55,090 nucleotides of DNA from Gemmatimonadota bacterium (GCA_002712305.1 PATE01000102.1:1-55090); one strand, 5' to 3'. Numbered from the stretch's first letter, positions 7,480-16,512 are shown. A program made the numbers and translations. The notes: generated by a model not told the origin, from the sequence alone.

Positions 7480-8826
7480 TCAGGCTGACAGCTCCAACGC
7501 CTCGTCCGCCCAGGTCTCGAGGCAACCCAATTCTGCCGCCAGATCGAGGATCGTATACCGGGCACGGATGTGTCTTGCCTGCACGATGGCTCGGCGGGCA
7601 CGCGCTCGATCGACACCAAGTTCAGCGAACGTGACGGGAGCGCCCGCTTCGGCGAGGGAGCGGCGTAGGACCGACGCGGGAATCAGCTGGTCCTTCACGA
7701 GGCTGAGGTGCTCCGTCGTCGCGAAACGCCGCAGCCGCTCGACGATCTGGTGATTGCTGAGGTTGTCGCCCAGTCGAGCAGTAGGTTGAACGGCGGGCCA
7801 CAGGGGGCCGAAACTCTGGCTGATGTGGTCGGAATCGGCCGACCATGGCGCCTGGCGCGCCAGCTTGTCGATCTCCAGTCGAGGACGATCGACCTCGAGA
7901 AGTCGCTCATACAGGTGGGCGATCGTGATCGTTGCCACGGCGACCTGGCGACCGTGGAGATCGTGGCTCGCGCCCCAGGCGTAGTGCTCCATGTCGAGGT
8001 AGTGGGAGACGAGATGTTCAGCGCCACTTGAGGGTGCAGATGTCCCGGCCACATCCATGGCCAGTCCCGACAACAGCAGGCCCCCCATGAGTCGAATGGT
8101 TGCGGGTGCCTCTGCCCGGGCAAGTGCGGGCCCGATTCCCTCGATCATTTCGTCAGCGTCCCCCACCAGATTCAGCGCATCCGGGACGAAGGGAGTTCCG
8201 GTCAGGATGTGACTCAGGGCCCAGTCGGCGCAGCTGGTCGCACGAGATCGGAGATCACCATAACCGGCCCCTCTCATGGTCGCGGGTGCGGCGGCCAGCA
8301 CATCGCCGTCCACCAGGCATCCGCGAGGCGCCCGACAGGGGTGTGTCGTCTTGACACCCTCCACCAGCAAGGCCACCGATGCAGAGAGGTATCCATTCAT
8401 GGAAGGCGCGGTCGGAACCACGACGTAGGGCAGGTCGAGTTCATCACAGGCGGCTCGAGTTAAATCATTGATCGTACCCGATCCGACGGCGATGGCACCG
8501 GACACGCGCTGCTGCTGCAGGTCACTGCGCAGCATGGACACCTCCTGATTACCGGCGGTCACCTGGGTATGGCCGACGCGTGGCGACAGACGCAACACCT
8601 GGACGTCACCCGATAGATGCTGGTGCAAACGCTTTCCGGCGACACGCCAGGTCTGGCTATCACACACCAGCGCCCAGAGCCCGGGTGGAAGCCACTGCGA
8701 GAGGATCTCGCCAGCCGCATGTAGTACATCGCTGCCGATCTGCAGGCCAACACCACGCGATGCCACAAGCGCAGCGAGTCGGCGCTGCAGGGAATCTTCA
8801 TGGGCGACGGGTGACAAGGGCTCCAT
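7480..8826 (-). CDS. sn-Glycerol-1-phosphate dehydrogenase family (AraM/EgsA-like)
   Basis: About 448 residues of the iron-containing-alcohol-dehydrogenase superfamily, glycerol-1-phosphate dehydrogenase branch. The NAD(P) loop is AVGSGTINDLTR, followed by VVPTAPSMNGYLSASVALL. The metal ligands are all present: Asp in GAGYGDL, His in SGAEHLVSHYLDM and His in HDLHGRQVAV. Members reduce dihydroxyacetone phosphate to sn-glycerol-1-phosphate, the backbone of archaeal ether lipids. Bacterial AraM-type enzymes make it for prenylated glycerol lipids. No geranylgeranylglyceryl-phosphate synthase is nearby, so the downstream use is unknown. I chose ATG 8826 (MEPLSPVAHED); a GTG at 8856 would add ten residues. 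It is divergent from the sulfotransferase. Confidence 0.85.
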   Translation of the reverse strand: MEPLSPVAHEDSLQRRLAALVASRGVGLQIGSDVLHAAGEILSQWLPPGLWALVCDSQTWRVAGKRLHQHLSGDVQVLRLSPRVGHTQVTAGNQEVSMLRSDLQQQRVSGAIAVGSGTINDLTRAACDELDLPYVVVPTAPSMNGYLSASVALLVEGVKTTHPCRAPRGCLVDGDVLAAAPATMRGAGYGDLRSRATSCADWALSHILTGTPFVPDALNLVGDADEMIEGIGPALARAEAPATIRLMGGLLLSGLAMDVAGTSAPSSGAEHLVSHYLDMEHYAWGASHDLHGRQVAVATITIAHLYERLLEVDRPRLEIDKLARQAPWSADSDHISQSFGPLWPAVQPTARLGDNLSNHQIVERLRRFATTEHLSLVKDQLIPASVLRRSLAEAGAPVTFAELGVDRARARRAIVQARHIRARYTILDLAAELGCLETWADEALELSA

Positions 8827-8898
8827 GTCTGATAACTTAAGGCTTCCTCGTTTCACGCTTCTTCGCGTCTTCTTCGTTCAGTTCATCGAAAGCACTCC

Positions 8899-9615
8899 AT
8901 GTCCCTTACCATCGTCATCGGTCGCGGTCACTCCGGCACGCGAGCCATTTCCCACACGCTGTATGCCAGTGGCGTTTTCATGGGCAACACCCTCAATCGC
9001 TCGGGTGACAAGGTGCCCCCTGGGGCGATGTACGAAGCGTGCCGCGTTTTTTCGCGTCATGTCCCGTGGAAAGGGGGGCTGCAATGGGATTTCGACGCCC
9101 TCCACGACATGCCCATCGATCCGGAATTCCAGCAACTCATCGATGAATACCTGGCGGACGTCTTGCGCGACGGAAACTCACGAAAGGGCTGGAAGCTTCC
9201 TGAGACGACGCTCGTGCTTCCGTGGATCGTGCGGTTGTTCCCGGACGCCAACTACATCTATCTGGTTCGAGATCCTCGCGACTCGATCCTCGGGGGCCAC
9301 AAGACCGATGATCTGGCAGATTTTGGCGTCTCGTATCTCGAGACGGAAGATGTCTTCGAGCGTCGAGCGATCTCGTGGAAGTACCAATACGATCTGGTCG
9401 AGGCGACACCGAAACCGGCAAAGTGGATGGAGGTGCGTTTTGAGGACTTCATCCTCCATCAGGAACGTGAACTGAAACGCATGGAGCAGTTTCTCGGTTT
9501 CGATCTGGGCAGAATCGTCGTGCGCCCCGATTCGGTGGCGCGCTGGCGCAGCGCTGAATCGGTTCCGGATTTTGATTTTCTCCGACCGCACTTCGTCGAT
9601 GTGAGCACCGCCTGA
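8899..9615 (+). CDS. Sulfotransferase family protein
   Basis: A 238-residue single-domain sulfotransferase. The P-loop-like 5'-phosphosulfate-binding segment GRGHSGTRAI is at about residues 8-17. The 3'-phosphate-binding segment is LVRDPRDSILGGHK near 122. The fold ends with a helical region around ERELKRMEQFLGFD. Such enzymes transfer sulfate from PAPS to carbohydrates, peptides or small molecules. There is no signal peptide or membrane segment, so it is cytoplasmic. The acceptor is not inferable. It is followed after 4 bases by the ABC-F gene, suggesting cotranscription. Confidence 0.8.
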   Translation: MSLTIVIGRGHSGTRAISHTLYASGVFMGNTLNRSGDKVPPGAMYEACRVFSRHVPWKGGLQWDFDALHDMPIDPEFQQLIDEYLADVLRDGNSRKGWKLPETTLVLPWIVRLFPDANYIYLVRDPRDSILGGHKTDDLADFGVSYLETEDVFERRAISWKYQYDLVEATPKPAKWMEVRFEDFILHQERELKRMEQFLGFDLGRIVVRPDSVARWRSAESVPDFDFLRPHFVDVSTA

Positions 9616-9619
9616 TCTC

Positions 9620-11548
9620 GTGTCTCTGCTGACGGCCAATGAGTTGGGGCGGTCCTACGGCGCCACGAGCATCTTCGCCGATGTGAGTCTGCGCATCGAG
9701 GCAGACGATCGGATCGGACTCGTGGGACCGAACGGCGAAGGCAAGACGACCCTTCTGCGGCTGATTGCGGGGCTTGATTCGCCGACAACCGGATCGATTC
9801 ATCGACGGCGCGATCTGCGCGTGGGGTATCTGGCACAGGACGATGGCCAGCCGCCCCCTGATCAGGATCTATGGACGGCGACGCTGAGTGCCTTCGACAC
9901 GCTGCGGGCTCTGGAGCGCCAGCTTCAGGAGCAGGCCGATCAACTAGCCGATGAAGATGCGCTGCGCCGATACGCCCAGATGCAGGCAGAGTTCGAGCGC
10001 CTTGATGGCTACACCTACGAGAGCCGCACCAAGCAGGTCCTGGAAGGCCTCGGTTTCGACGCGCCTGACTTTCGGCGCCCCCTCGCCGAGTTCAGCGGCG
10101 GGCAGCGAACTCGGGCTTCTCTGGCACGACTGCTGTTGGAAGCGCCCGATCTGCTCCTGCTCGACGAACCGACGAACTACCTCGATCTCGAAGCGGTGGA
10201 ATGGCTCGAACACTGGTTGTCCGAAGCCCAGGTCTCCTACGTCATCGTCTCACACGATCGTTACTTCCTCAACCGGGTCAGTGGCCGGATCTGGGAGATG
10301 GCCTTCGGTCGGCTGGAAACCTACCGTGGCAATTATTCTGCCTACGCGCGGCAACGCCAGGAACGATACGAGCGCCGCTTGAAGGAGTGGGAGACCCAGC
10401 AGGCCTATGTGGCCAAGACGGAGGACTTCGTTCGACGCTTCCTGGCCGGCCAGCGCACCAAGGAGGCCCAGGGAAGACGCAAACGACTGGCGCGTTATCT
10501 GCGTGATGAAGGAGTCGACAAGCCACAGCAGCACAAGCGGGTGCACCTCAACCTGGGTGATGCCGAACGCAGTGGAGATGAGGTGCTCGGGCTGCGCGAT
10601 CTGCAACTGGGCTACTCCGATACCGCGCCACCCCTCGTGCAGGCGCCAGAGGCGCTCATCGAACGCGGCGAGCGTATTGCGGTGATCGGTTCCAATGGTG
10701 CGGGCAAGACCACCCTCGTTCGCACCATTCTCGGTGAACTGGCGCCTTTGTCGGGCGAACTGCGACTCGGTGCACGCGTGCAGGTCGGATATCTCCCTCA
10801 ACTGCAGGAGCACCTGGATCCGGGCCATACGGTTCTGGATGCTGTGCAGGAGGTCAGCCCCGAATCGAAACCGGCCGAACTGCGCAATCTGCTGGGTGGA
10901 TTCCTGCTGTCCGGCGACGATGTGGATAAACGGATCTCCGAGCTTAGTGGTGGAGAACGAAGCCGTGTCTCGCTGGCGCGTCTCGTTTTGGCCGGTGCAA
11001 ACTTCCTCATTCTCGATGAACCGACGAACCATCTCGACATCACTTCCCAGGAAGTGCTCGAGCAAGTGCTGGAAGATTTCGGTGGTACGATCCTGCTGGT
11101 CAGCCACGACCGGTATCTGATTCAGTCGTTGGCGACCGGTATCTGGAGAGTCGCCGACGGAGAGCTGTCGAGTTTCGATGGGGATTGGGAGGCCTATGTC
11201 CTCTGGCGAGAGCGTCAGGTCGTTGAACTGGAGTCTGCTACAGGTAAGGCGAGCTCACGCCAACAGACACGCGAAGAGCAGCGCGAAGCGCGTCGGTTGC
11301 GAAAGCAGCGGGAGAAAGCGCTGGCGCGTCAGGAGGAGGTGGAGCAGCAGATCGCGCAATTGGAGAACGACAAGGACGGGATCGGCGAACAGATCGGAAA
11401 AGCAGGAGAGCGACAGGATCTCGACGCGGTCGCCGAACTGTCGCAGAAGCTGCAGCAGACGGAGCGACAGATCGCCGCCCTGTACTCTGAGTGGGAGAAT
11501 CTCGCCACGGGCCTCGAAGAGGGTCTGGCCGAGACTCCGATGGGGTGA
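9620..11548 (+). CDS. ABC-F family ATPase (Uup-like)
   Basis: Two ABC ATPase domains in one 642-residue chain without membrane segments. Walker A of domain 1 is GPNGEGKTT (about 36-44), with signature FSGGQRTRASLA and Walker B LLLLDEPTNYLD. Domain 2 has GSNGAGKTT, LSGGERSRVSLA and FLILDEPTNHLD. The inter-domain linker (about 240-310) is basic and charged, as in ribosome-acting ABC-F proteins. The last ~90 residues form a predicted coiled coil (RLRKQREKALARQEEVEQQ), typical of Uup. ABC-F proteins act on ribosomes, resolving stalled or drug-bound states. The start is GTG 9620, four bases after the sulfotransferase stop. Confidence 0.92.
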   Translation: MSLLTANELGRSYGATSIFADVSLRIEADDRIGLVGPNGEGKTTLLRLIAGLDSPTTGSIHRRRDLRVGYLAQDDGQPPPDQDLWTATLSAFDTLRALERQLQEQADQLADEDALRRYAQMQAEFERLDGYTYESRTKQVLEGLGFDAPDFRRPLAEFSGGQRTRASLARLLLEAPDLLLLDEPTNYLDLEAVEWLEHWLSEAQVSYVIVSHDRYFLNRVSGRIWEMAFGRLETYRGNYSAYARQRQERYERRLKEWETQQAYVAKTEDFVRRFLAGQRTKEAQGRRKRLARYLRDEGVDKPQQHKRVHLNLGDAERSGDEVLGLRDLQLGYSDTAPPLVQAPEALIERGERIAVIGSNGAGKTTLVRTILGELAPLSGELRLGARVQVGYLPQLQEHLDPGHTVLDAVQEVSPESKPAELRNLLGGFLLSGDDVDKRISELSGGERSRVSLARLVLAGANFLILDEPTNHLDITSQEVLEQVLEDFGGTILLVSHDRYLIQSLATGIWRVADGELSSFDGDWEAYVLWRERQVVELESATGKASSRQQTREEQREARRLRKQREKALARQEEVEQQIAQLENDKDGIGEQIGKAGERQDLDAVAELSQKLQQTERQIAALYSEWENLATGLEEGLAETPMG

Positions 11549-11640
11549 TACCATTGGCGGCTCTCAGACGTGGTTCCACACCGTCCCTCACGACGGCCGT
11601 GGATTCTATCGCTATTTGCCAGAATTTCGCCTTCCACTGG

Positions 11641-11847
11641 ACGACGGAGGTGATTCCGAATCCCAATCCAACGCTCGAGTTTCCCGTGCATCAGGAGATC
11701 ATTACCAAGGCCGGGATCTGGAATCTGGAGAACATGCAGTATGACGGGTTGGTCGAGGACGAGGTGTACGAGTTCCTCTTCGTCTTTGCTCCGATCTCCT
11801 TCAAGGGGGCAACGGGCTCACCCGGACGTCCCATCGCGATGCGGTAA
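11641..11847 (+). pseudogene. 3' remnant of a cyclase-family (KynB-like) hydrolase
   Basis: One frame encodes a segment matching the extreme C-terminus of putative cyclase / kynurenine-formamidase-like proteins: NPTLEFPVHQEIITKAGIW, then NLENM, then YEFLFVFAP and the terminal KGATGSPGRPIA. It ends in TAA at 11845. Upstream, between 11549 and about 11640, the same frame shows no cyclase similarity, and the HxGTHxD metal-binding half is missing. It is therefore a 5'-deleted remnant of about 70 codons lying between the ABC-F gene and the next gene. It has no start codon at a sensible place. The rest of the gap to 11873 holds only the AGGAAAG Shine-Dalgarno of the next gene. Confidence 0.65.
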
Positions 11848-11873
11848 TCAATCGGCTGCCAGGAAAGCACATC

Positions 11874-14552
11874 ATGACCACGCCAACACCCTCTTCGCTG
11901 TCTCGATTCTGTCGCACGGTTCTGCCCCAGATGGTTGCCGCCTCGGATGGCAAACGCACACTGAAGACCATCGATGACATCCAAGCGACGGATCAGTACA
12001 ACTCGTTCGATCGATTCCACGACACGAGCCAGACCCTCGTCGACTACTACCAGCGTGCGGGTGCCGGTGCCGAGATCACACCGATTCAGACGGGCGGTGA
12101 TATCGGCACAGGTCGATGGATCATTCAGGAGGCGCAGGATGTGCATTCGGCCACCGTCGATGTGGTGGCTCCCGTGCGCCAGCGGATCATCGACTTCAAG
12201 GAGAATCCCTGGCATGTGGTGCAGTGGTCGTCGGCCACGCCAAAACAAGGCCTGCACTGTGAGTTGGTGGTGATCGACGATCTGGCGTCGCTATCGAGTC
12301 TACGACCGGGGGCGCTGCGCGGGAAGGCCGTGTTGACCCGTGGCAATATCCGCGGAATGACGATGAAACAGCTGGCCCATGTAGGGGCCGCCGTCGTGAT
12401 CACCGACATCGATGTGACCAACAATCCAGATGCCCTGGCGTGGACGAAGTTTGGCTGGGGCATGGTGCCCATGAGCCATGCCACTGCCCGCATCGTCGGA
12501 TTGGTCATGTCGACGCAGCAGGGCGATCGCCTGAGAAGACTCCATCAGCGCCATGGAGGGTTGCAGCTGCGGGTGAAGGTGGACGTGCGAAAGTATGTGG
12601 GCCACCACGACATGGTGTCCGGTCTGATTCGTGGCTCCGAGGATCCGCAGGATGAGATCTGGGCCATCGCACACAGTGGTGAACCGGGCGCGATCGACAA
12701 CGCTTCGGGATGTGCCGTCACTGTCGAGATCGCGCAGATCATCGAAGGCCTCATTGCGAAGGGCACGCTGCGGCGGCCCCGTCGTACGATCAGGCTGCTC
12801 AATGCCTACGAGTGCTACGGATTTTTTGCCTATCTGGAGAGAGAGCACAGTCTCCAGACACCGATGGCCGGTGTGTGCATCGACACGGTCGGCGCCAAGC
12901 CGAGTGTGTGCGGTGGGCGACTCGAATGGCATGCGACGATCCCATCGTCGGCGGGGTTCGTCGACTGGATTGGTGAGAAGATCCTCCGGGCAACGCTGGG
13001 CAACTACAAGGCAGCCGGGTACAAACTGTGCATGGAAGACTTCATGTCCACGTCCGATACCCTCATCGGAGATCCACAATACGGCTATCCCTGCCCGTGG
13101 ATTACGACCCATCACAAAGAGGGCAAGGGGAGTACGTGGGATGCGTATCACTCCTCCGCTGACCAGCTCAATCTGCTCAGTGCGGCAGGGATGAAGACAT
13201 GCTCGGTGAGCATGGCGGCCTATCTCTACTGGCTGGCCGATATGGATACAACGAGTGCCCTGCAAGTCGCTAAAAGTGAGACCAAGCGGCTGACGGACGT
13301 GATCGATACGTCCCGTCGTCGGCTGGATCGAGCCGGCGCCGACTACATCGCTGAGACCCATGAGGTCGGTATGCAGCGGTTGCAGCGCTTCCTGTGGGGA
13401 GGGGATCGGGCAGCGATTCAGCAGGAGATCGGCGAATGTCGAGCTCAGATGTCTGCGGCTGCGGCGCAGGTGAAGAAACAGGGCCCGAAGAGGCGCCTCG
13501 ATGCTTCTGCTCGGCGGGTGCCGCGACGGACGGCCCTGCTCGCACCCACGACGGAAAACGTGGAGGCTTCCATCGGCAGTCGACTGAGCCAGGCGCGTCT
13601 GTCGCAGTGGTCCCTCTACTGGGCGGATGGGCGCCGCACCGTCGCCGAGATCGCCGATCGAATCAGCTGGGAGTGGGCCGGACTGCTCGCACCGCGAGAT
13701 GGTGGTGGCCCTCGACCCGATGTGTCTGCAGAACGCGTGGCCGGTTACTTCGAGGCGCTGGCAGATCTCGACTACGTGGAGTTGCCGGAACAGGCTGAGA
13801 TGGTAAGTCGGCGAGACATGGTAGATGACCTGCGTGCCCTCGGCATCACCGCCGGGATGGACGTCATGGTTCACAGCTCACTGTCGAAGATCGGTGATGT
13901 TGCCGGTGGTGGGGCCACGGTGGTGGAGGCTCTGGTAGAAGCTGTCGGCTCGCGCGGCACCGTGCTCGCCCCGTCCTTCAATCACAAAGCGGCGCAGGTC
14001 TACAACCCGCTCACAACACCTACGACCAATGGAGCCATCGCCGATGCGCTTTGGCGTCATCCGCGAGCGGCTCGATCGATGCATGCGACCCATGCGGTGG
14101 CTGCCATCGGAGCAAAGGCCGATCACTACGTGGCGGACCATCTACACGCAGGGATCTGGTCCGAAGACAGCCCGATCGGCAAACTCGTGCACGGCGACGG
14201 ATACCTGCTGGCCCTCGGGGTCACACACTGGACGACGACGGCTTACCACGTGGCCGAATGCTCCATGCCCTGTGGATGTATCGATCCCTTCGGCAATGTC
14301 GACCGCGTCGTGACCGAGCAGGGAAGTGTCGAGGAAGTCTGGGGTCTGGCGTTTCGGTCTGGCGAGTGCCCGGTCGAGATCAGCCCGAAACTCGACAGTG
14401 CTCTCGATCGGCGTGGTCTGCAGCGGCGTGGCAAAGTGGGTGACGCAGATTGTGAACTGGTGCGTGCCAGCGATCTGTGGAAGGTCCGGCGTGAGCATCT
14501 GCGGGGTGTCTGCCGCGCGTGCAAGGTGAAACCCAGATACCGGAACGACTGA
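11874..14552 (+). CDS. M28-like aminopeptidase fused to an aminoglycoside 3-N-acetyltransferase-like domain
   Basis: An 892-residue cytoplasmic protein with three parts. Residues ~30-460 are an M28/DUF4910-type aminopeptidase. Metal-site residues are in order: His267 (AHSGEPG), Asp275 (AIDNASG), Glu313 (AYECYG), Asp337 (CIDTVG) and His426 (DAYHSSAD). A PA-like segment (~125-210) is inserted before them. Residues ~555-640 look like a winged-helix segment (RRTVAEIADRISWEW). Residues ~644-830 resemble AAC(3) antibiotic N-acetyltransferases: MVHSSLSKIGDVAGGGATVV, RSMHATHAVAAIGAKAD, SPIGKL, and TAYHVAE at 789-795. A CxxC pair near the end (CRAC) is extra. Shine-Dalgarno AGGAAAG precedes the ATG. 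The next genes are a PIG-L-like protein and a GNAT, suggesting work on an amine-containing metabolite. The substrate is unknown. Confidence 0.82.
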   Translation: MTTPTPSSLSRFCRTVLPQMVAASDGKRTLKTIDDIQATDQYNSFDRFHDTSQTLVDYYQRAGAGAEITPIQTGGDIGTGRWIIQEAQDVHSATVDVVAPVRQRIIDFKENPWHVVQWSSATPKQGLHCELVVIDDLASLSSLRPGALRGKAVLTRGNIRGMTMKQLAHVGAAVVITDIDVTNNPDALAWTKFGWGMVPMSHATARIVGLVMSTQQGDRLRRLHQRHGGLQLRVKVDVRKYVGHHDMVSGLIRGSEDPQDEIWAIAHSGEPGAIDNASGCAVTVEIAQIIEGLIAKGTLRRPRRTIRLLNAYECYGFFAYLEREHSLQTPMAGVCIDTVGAKPSVCGGRLEWHATIPSSAGFVDWIGEKILRATLGNYKAAGYKLCMEDFMSTSDTLIGDPQYGYPCPWITTHHKEGKGSTWDAYHSSADQLNLLSAAGMKTCSVSMAAYLYWLADMDTTSALQVAKSETKRLTDVIDTSRRRLDRAGADYIAETHEVGMQRLQRFLWGGDRAAIQQEIGECRAQMSAAAAQVKKQGPKRRLDASARRVPRRTALLAPTTENVEASIGSRLSQARLSQWSLYWADGRRTVAEIADRISWEWAGLLAPRDGGGPRPDVSAERVAGYFEALADLDYVELPEQAEMVSRRDMVDDLRALGITAGMDVMVHSSLSKIGDVAGGGATVVEALVEAVGSRGTVLAPSFNHKAAQVYNPLTTPTTNGAIADALWRHPRAARSMHATHAVAAIGAKADHYVADHLHAGIWSEDSPIGKLVHGDGYLLALGVTHWTTTAYHVAECSMPCGCIDPFGNVDRVVTEQGSVEEVWGLAFRSGECPVEISPKLDSALDRRGLQRRGKVGDADCELVRASDLWKVRREHLRGVCRACKVKPRYRND

Positions 14553-14588
14553 ACCGTATCTCATCGACCATCAACGTCAGGAGTGGAC

Positions 14589-15461
14589 GTGTCTGACTCT
14601 TCGAAGGCGATTACGCTTCTCAGTATCGGCGCTCATCCCGCGGACGTGTTCGACCAGTCCGGTGGCACGATGGCCCACCACGTGGCGCGTGGGGATCGAG
14701 TCGCTGCAGCGGTGCTCACCCACGGCGCACGAGTACACGATGCCGTTATCTCAAGCCAGATGTTCGAGCGCGAAACGGTTCCTGAAGCCGATGAACTGGC
14801 CGCTCTCATGCAGGAACGGGCCGACAACAAGGCACAGGAAGTGCGTAGGGCCTGCGAGGCACTCGGCTTCAACGAGTTGTATTTCCTCGGTCTCGACGAC
14901 GCGGCCCTGCTACTGACCGAAGAGGCTGTGCGACAGTTGGCGCGGCTGATTCGGGACGTGCGACCGAACATCGTATTGACCCACTATCCCGGCGAAGGGA
15001 ATGGGGTGACCAACCAGCACGCCATCGGTGGCCAGATCGCCCTCTATGCCATGCAGTTGGCGTCTAACGTGGATCCTGGAGACACGAATCCACCGCACAA
15101 GGTTGCGCAGGTCTTCTTCTTCGGTACCGGCGCTGCCTCCGTGCGCAGTGATCTGTGGAGCGCCGCCGGTGGATTCACCAATGACGTGTTTATCGATACG
15201 ACCGATGTAATCGACAAGAAGCTGGCCTCCCTCGACGCCCTCGAGAGTCAGGGGTATGGCGGCGCCTACGCGCGAAAGCGCATCGAGACCGCCGATGGCG
15301 CCTTCGGCAGTGGCGCTCGCACGCCCTATGCCGAGGGATTCATCAAGATGAATGCGGAGGTGCACTATCATCTGCCGGTAACGGAGCGTGCGCTGGCCAT
15401 GTCCACCATGAGCGATCATGAGATGATCGAGCGACAGTCAACACGTCACAATGCGGGGTAG
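14589..15461 (+). CDS. PIG-L/LmbE-family deacetylase-like protein
   Basis: About 290 residues with the PIG-L fold: N-terminal AHPADVFDQSGGT, then LYFLGLDD, THYPGEGNGVTNQHAIGG and YHLPV. In MshB-like deacetylases the first motif is H-P-D-D, where the first Asp is general base and the second a zinc ligand. Here it is H-P-A-D, so the zinc ligands are kept but the general-base Asp is Ala. The His in TNQHAIGG is a plausible third ligand. I chose GTG 14589 because AGGAG lies 5 bases before it; GTG 14583 overlaps that AGGAG. It ends in TAG. It lies in an apparent operon with the M28/AAC(3) fusion and the GNAT, so N-deacylation or lysis of a sugar-like amine is plausible but unproven. Confidence 0.78.
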   Translation: MSDSSKAITLLSIGAHPADVFDQSGGTMAHHVARGDRVAAAVLTHGARVHDAVISSQMFERETVPEADELAALMQERADNKAQEVRRACEALGFNELYFLGLDDAALLLTEEAVRQLARLIRDVRPNIVLTHYPGEGNGVTNQHAIGGQIALYAMQLASNVDPGDTNPPHKVAQVFFFGTGAASVRSDLWSAAGGFTNDVFIDTTDVIDKKLASLDALESQGYGGAYARKRIETADGAFGSGARTPYAEGFIKMNAEVHYHLPVTERALAMSTMSDHEMIERQSTRHNAG

Positions 15462-15469
15462 ATAGCTGG

Positions 15470-16480
15470 ATGTACGAGTCGCTGGGTGAGGTGGTTCTCA
15501 AAGATGGCGAACGCGTTGAGGCGGGAGTGGTGGCTTGCCCTGACCCGGCATGGGCAGAGCGAATTGAAGCACTGCTGGGCCACAAGGGGGAGATCTGGCG
15601 CTGGCAGAATCGATGCTGCGCTCGTGACGAACTCGGGCTCGATGCCCGCTACTACCTTTTACATCGTGATGGCGATCCTTTCGCCAACATGCTCACGGCG
15701 ACCTACAAAGGGGTGGGTCACTTTGGCCACGTCTTCACCATCCCCGAGGATCGTCGAAAGGGAGCCGCTCATCAGCTGATGGGACTGCTCATGGAGGACT
15801 TCCGGCAGCGCAGTGGTCGCGCCCTCTTCCTTGGAACCGGTTTCGATTCGGCGCCCTATCACATCTATCGGCGTCACGGATTCGAAGGACTGCAACCGGG
15901 AAGCGGACAGATGGAGTATTATGTCGACGGCGATGGCGGCAGCTTTCGGGAAGCGTATTTCGCCACGGGTGACGTGGAGACAGGTGTTCCCGAGTGGCGG
16001 CACTGGCCAGCGTCTGGAGCGTTGTTTACCAGCACGTTTGACGGAGTGGTCCGCTGCCCAAGTCTGGGTCTGCATGGACGCAACTCCACAGAAGCTCCTT
16101 TCCTGGAGGTGTTGAAACGCGCCCAGCACGATCGTGAAAACCAGCACGGCATTGACACGATCGTGACAGAACGAACCGATACGGGCGCTGTTGTCGCTGT
16201 TGCCCGAAAGAGTCGACATCCCTTGTGGTCGCATCGGCAACTTCTCGATCTCTATGGACATCCCGAAGCCCAGCAGGAGATGTCCGCCAGTGTAGAAGCC
16301 CTCGGCTCGCTGGACGCAGGTTGTGTCAGCTACAGCGACGGCAACGAGACACGGGAAGCAGTGCTTTCGGCGGCCGGTTTTCGCGAGATCTCGCGTCTTC
16401 CCCAGTGGGTTGGCGCGGCGAAGGATGAACGAACATTCGTCGAGGTTGGGGCAGATGTAGGGGTTTGGGCCAAGGGCTGA
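15470..16480 (+). CDS. GNAT-family N-acetyltransferase with C-terminal extension
   Basis: A 336-residue protein. Residues ~45-150 form a GNAT domain: strand HFGHVFTIPEDRR, acetyl-CoA pyrophosphate loop RRKGAAHQL, and YHIYRRHGFEGL at the end of the fold. The remaining ~180 residues may hold a second, degenerate GNAT-like half (REAVLSAAGFREISRLPQW near 300-320), as in tandem GNAT proteins. It starts 8 bases after the PIG-L stop. The neighbours suggest acylation of an amino compound; the substrate is unknown. It is followed by a weak U-tract terminator. Confidence 0.75.
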   Translation: MYESLGEVVLKDGERVEAGVVACPDPAWAERIEALLGHKGEIWRWQNRCCARDELGLDARYYLLHRDGDPFANMLTATYKGVGHFGHVFTIPEDRRKGAAHQLMGLLMEDFRQRSGRALFLGTGFDSAPYHIYRRHGFEGLQPGSGQMEYYVDGDGGSFREAYFATGDVETGVPEWRHWPASGALFTSTFDGVVRCPSLGLHGRNSTEAPFLEVLKRAQHDRENQHGIDTIVTERTDTGAVVAVARKSRHPLWSHRQLLDLYGHPEAQQEMSASVEALGSLDAGCVSYSDGNETREAVLSAAGFREISRLPQWVGAAKDERTFVEVGADVGVWAKG

Positions 16481-16489
16481 ACAAAAAAA

Positions 16490-16512
16490 GTGGCGAAAAG
16501 CCCCAGTTTTTT
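16490..16512 (+). terminator. Weak intrinsic terminator after GNAT gene
   Basis: Ten bases after the stop, GGC-GAAAA-GCC forms a short GNRA-like hairpin, followed by CCAGTTTTTT. An A-run on the left could pair with the T-run, giving a bidirectional character. The stem is short, so confidence is limited. Confidence 0.4.

Noticed and set aside
9620-11548. ABC transporter importer or exporter
   Set aside because: Two ATPase domains in one chain with no transmembrane gene adjacent and a C-terminal coiled coil: this is ABC-F, not a transporter.
11874-14552. Aminoglycoside resistance gene
   Set aside because: AAC(3)-like sequence alone does not show drug resistance; fused peptidase and operon context suggest a metabolic role.
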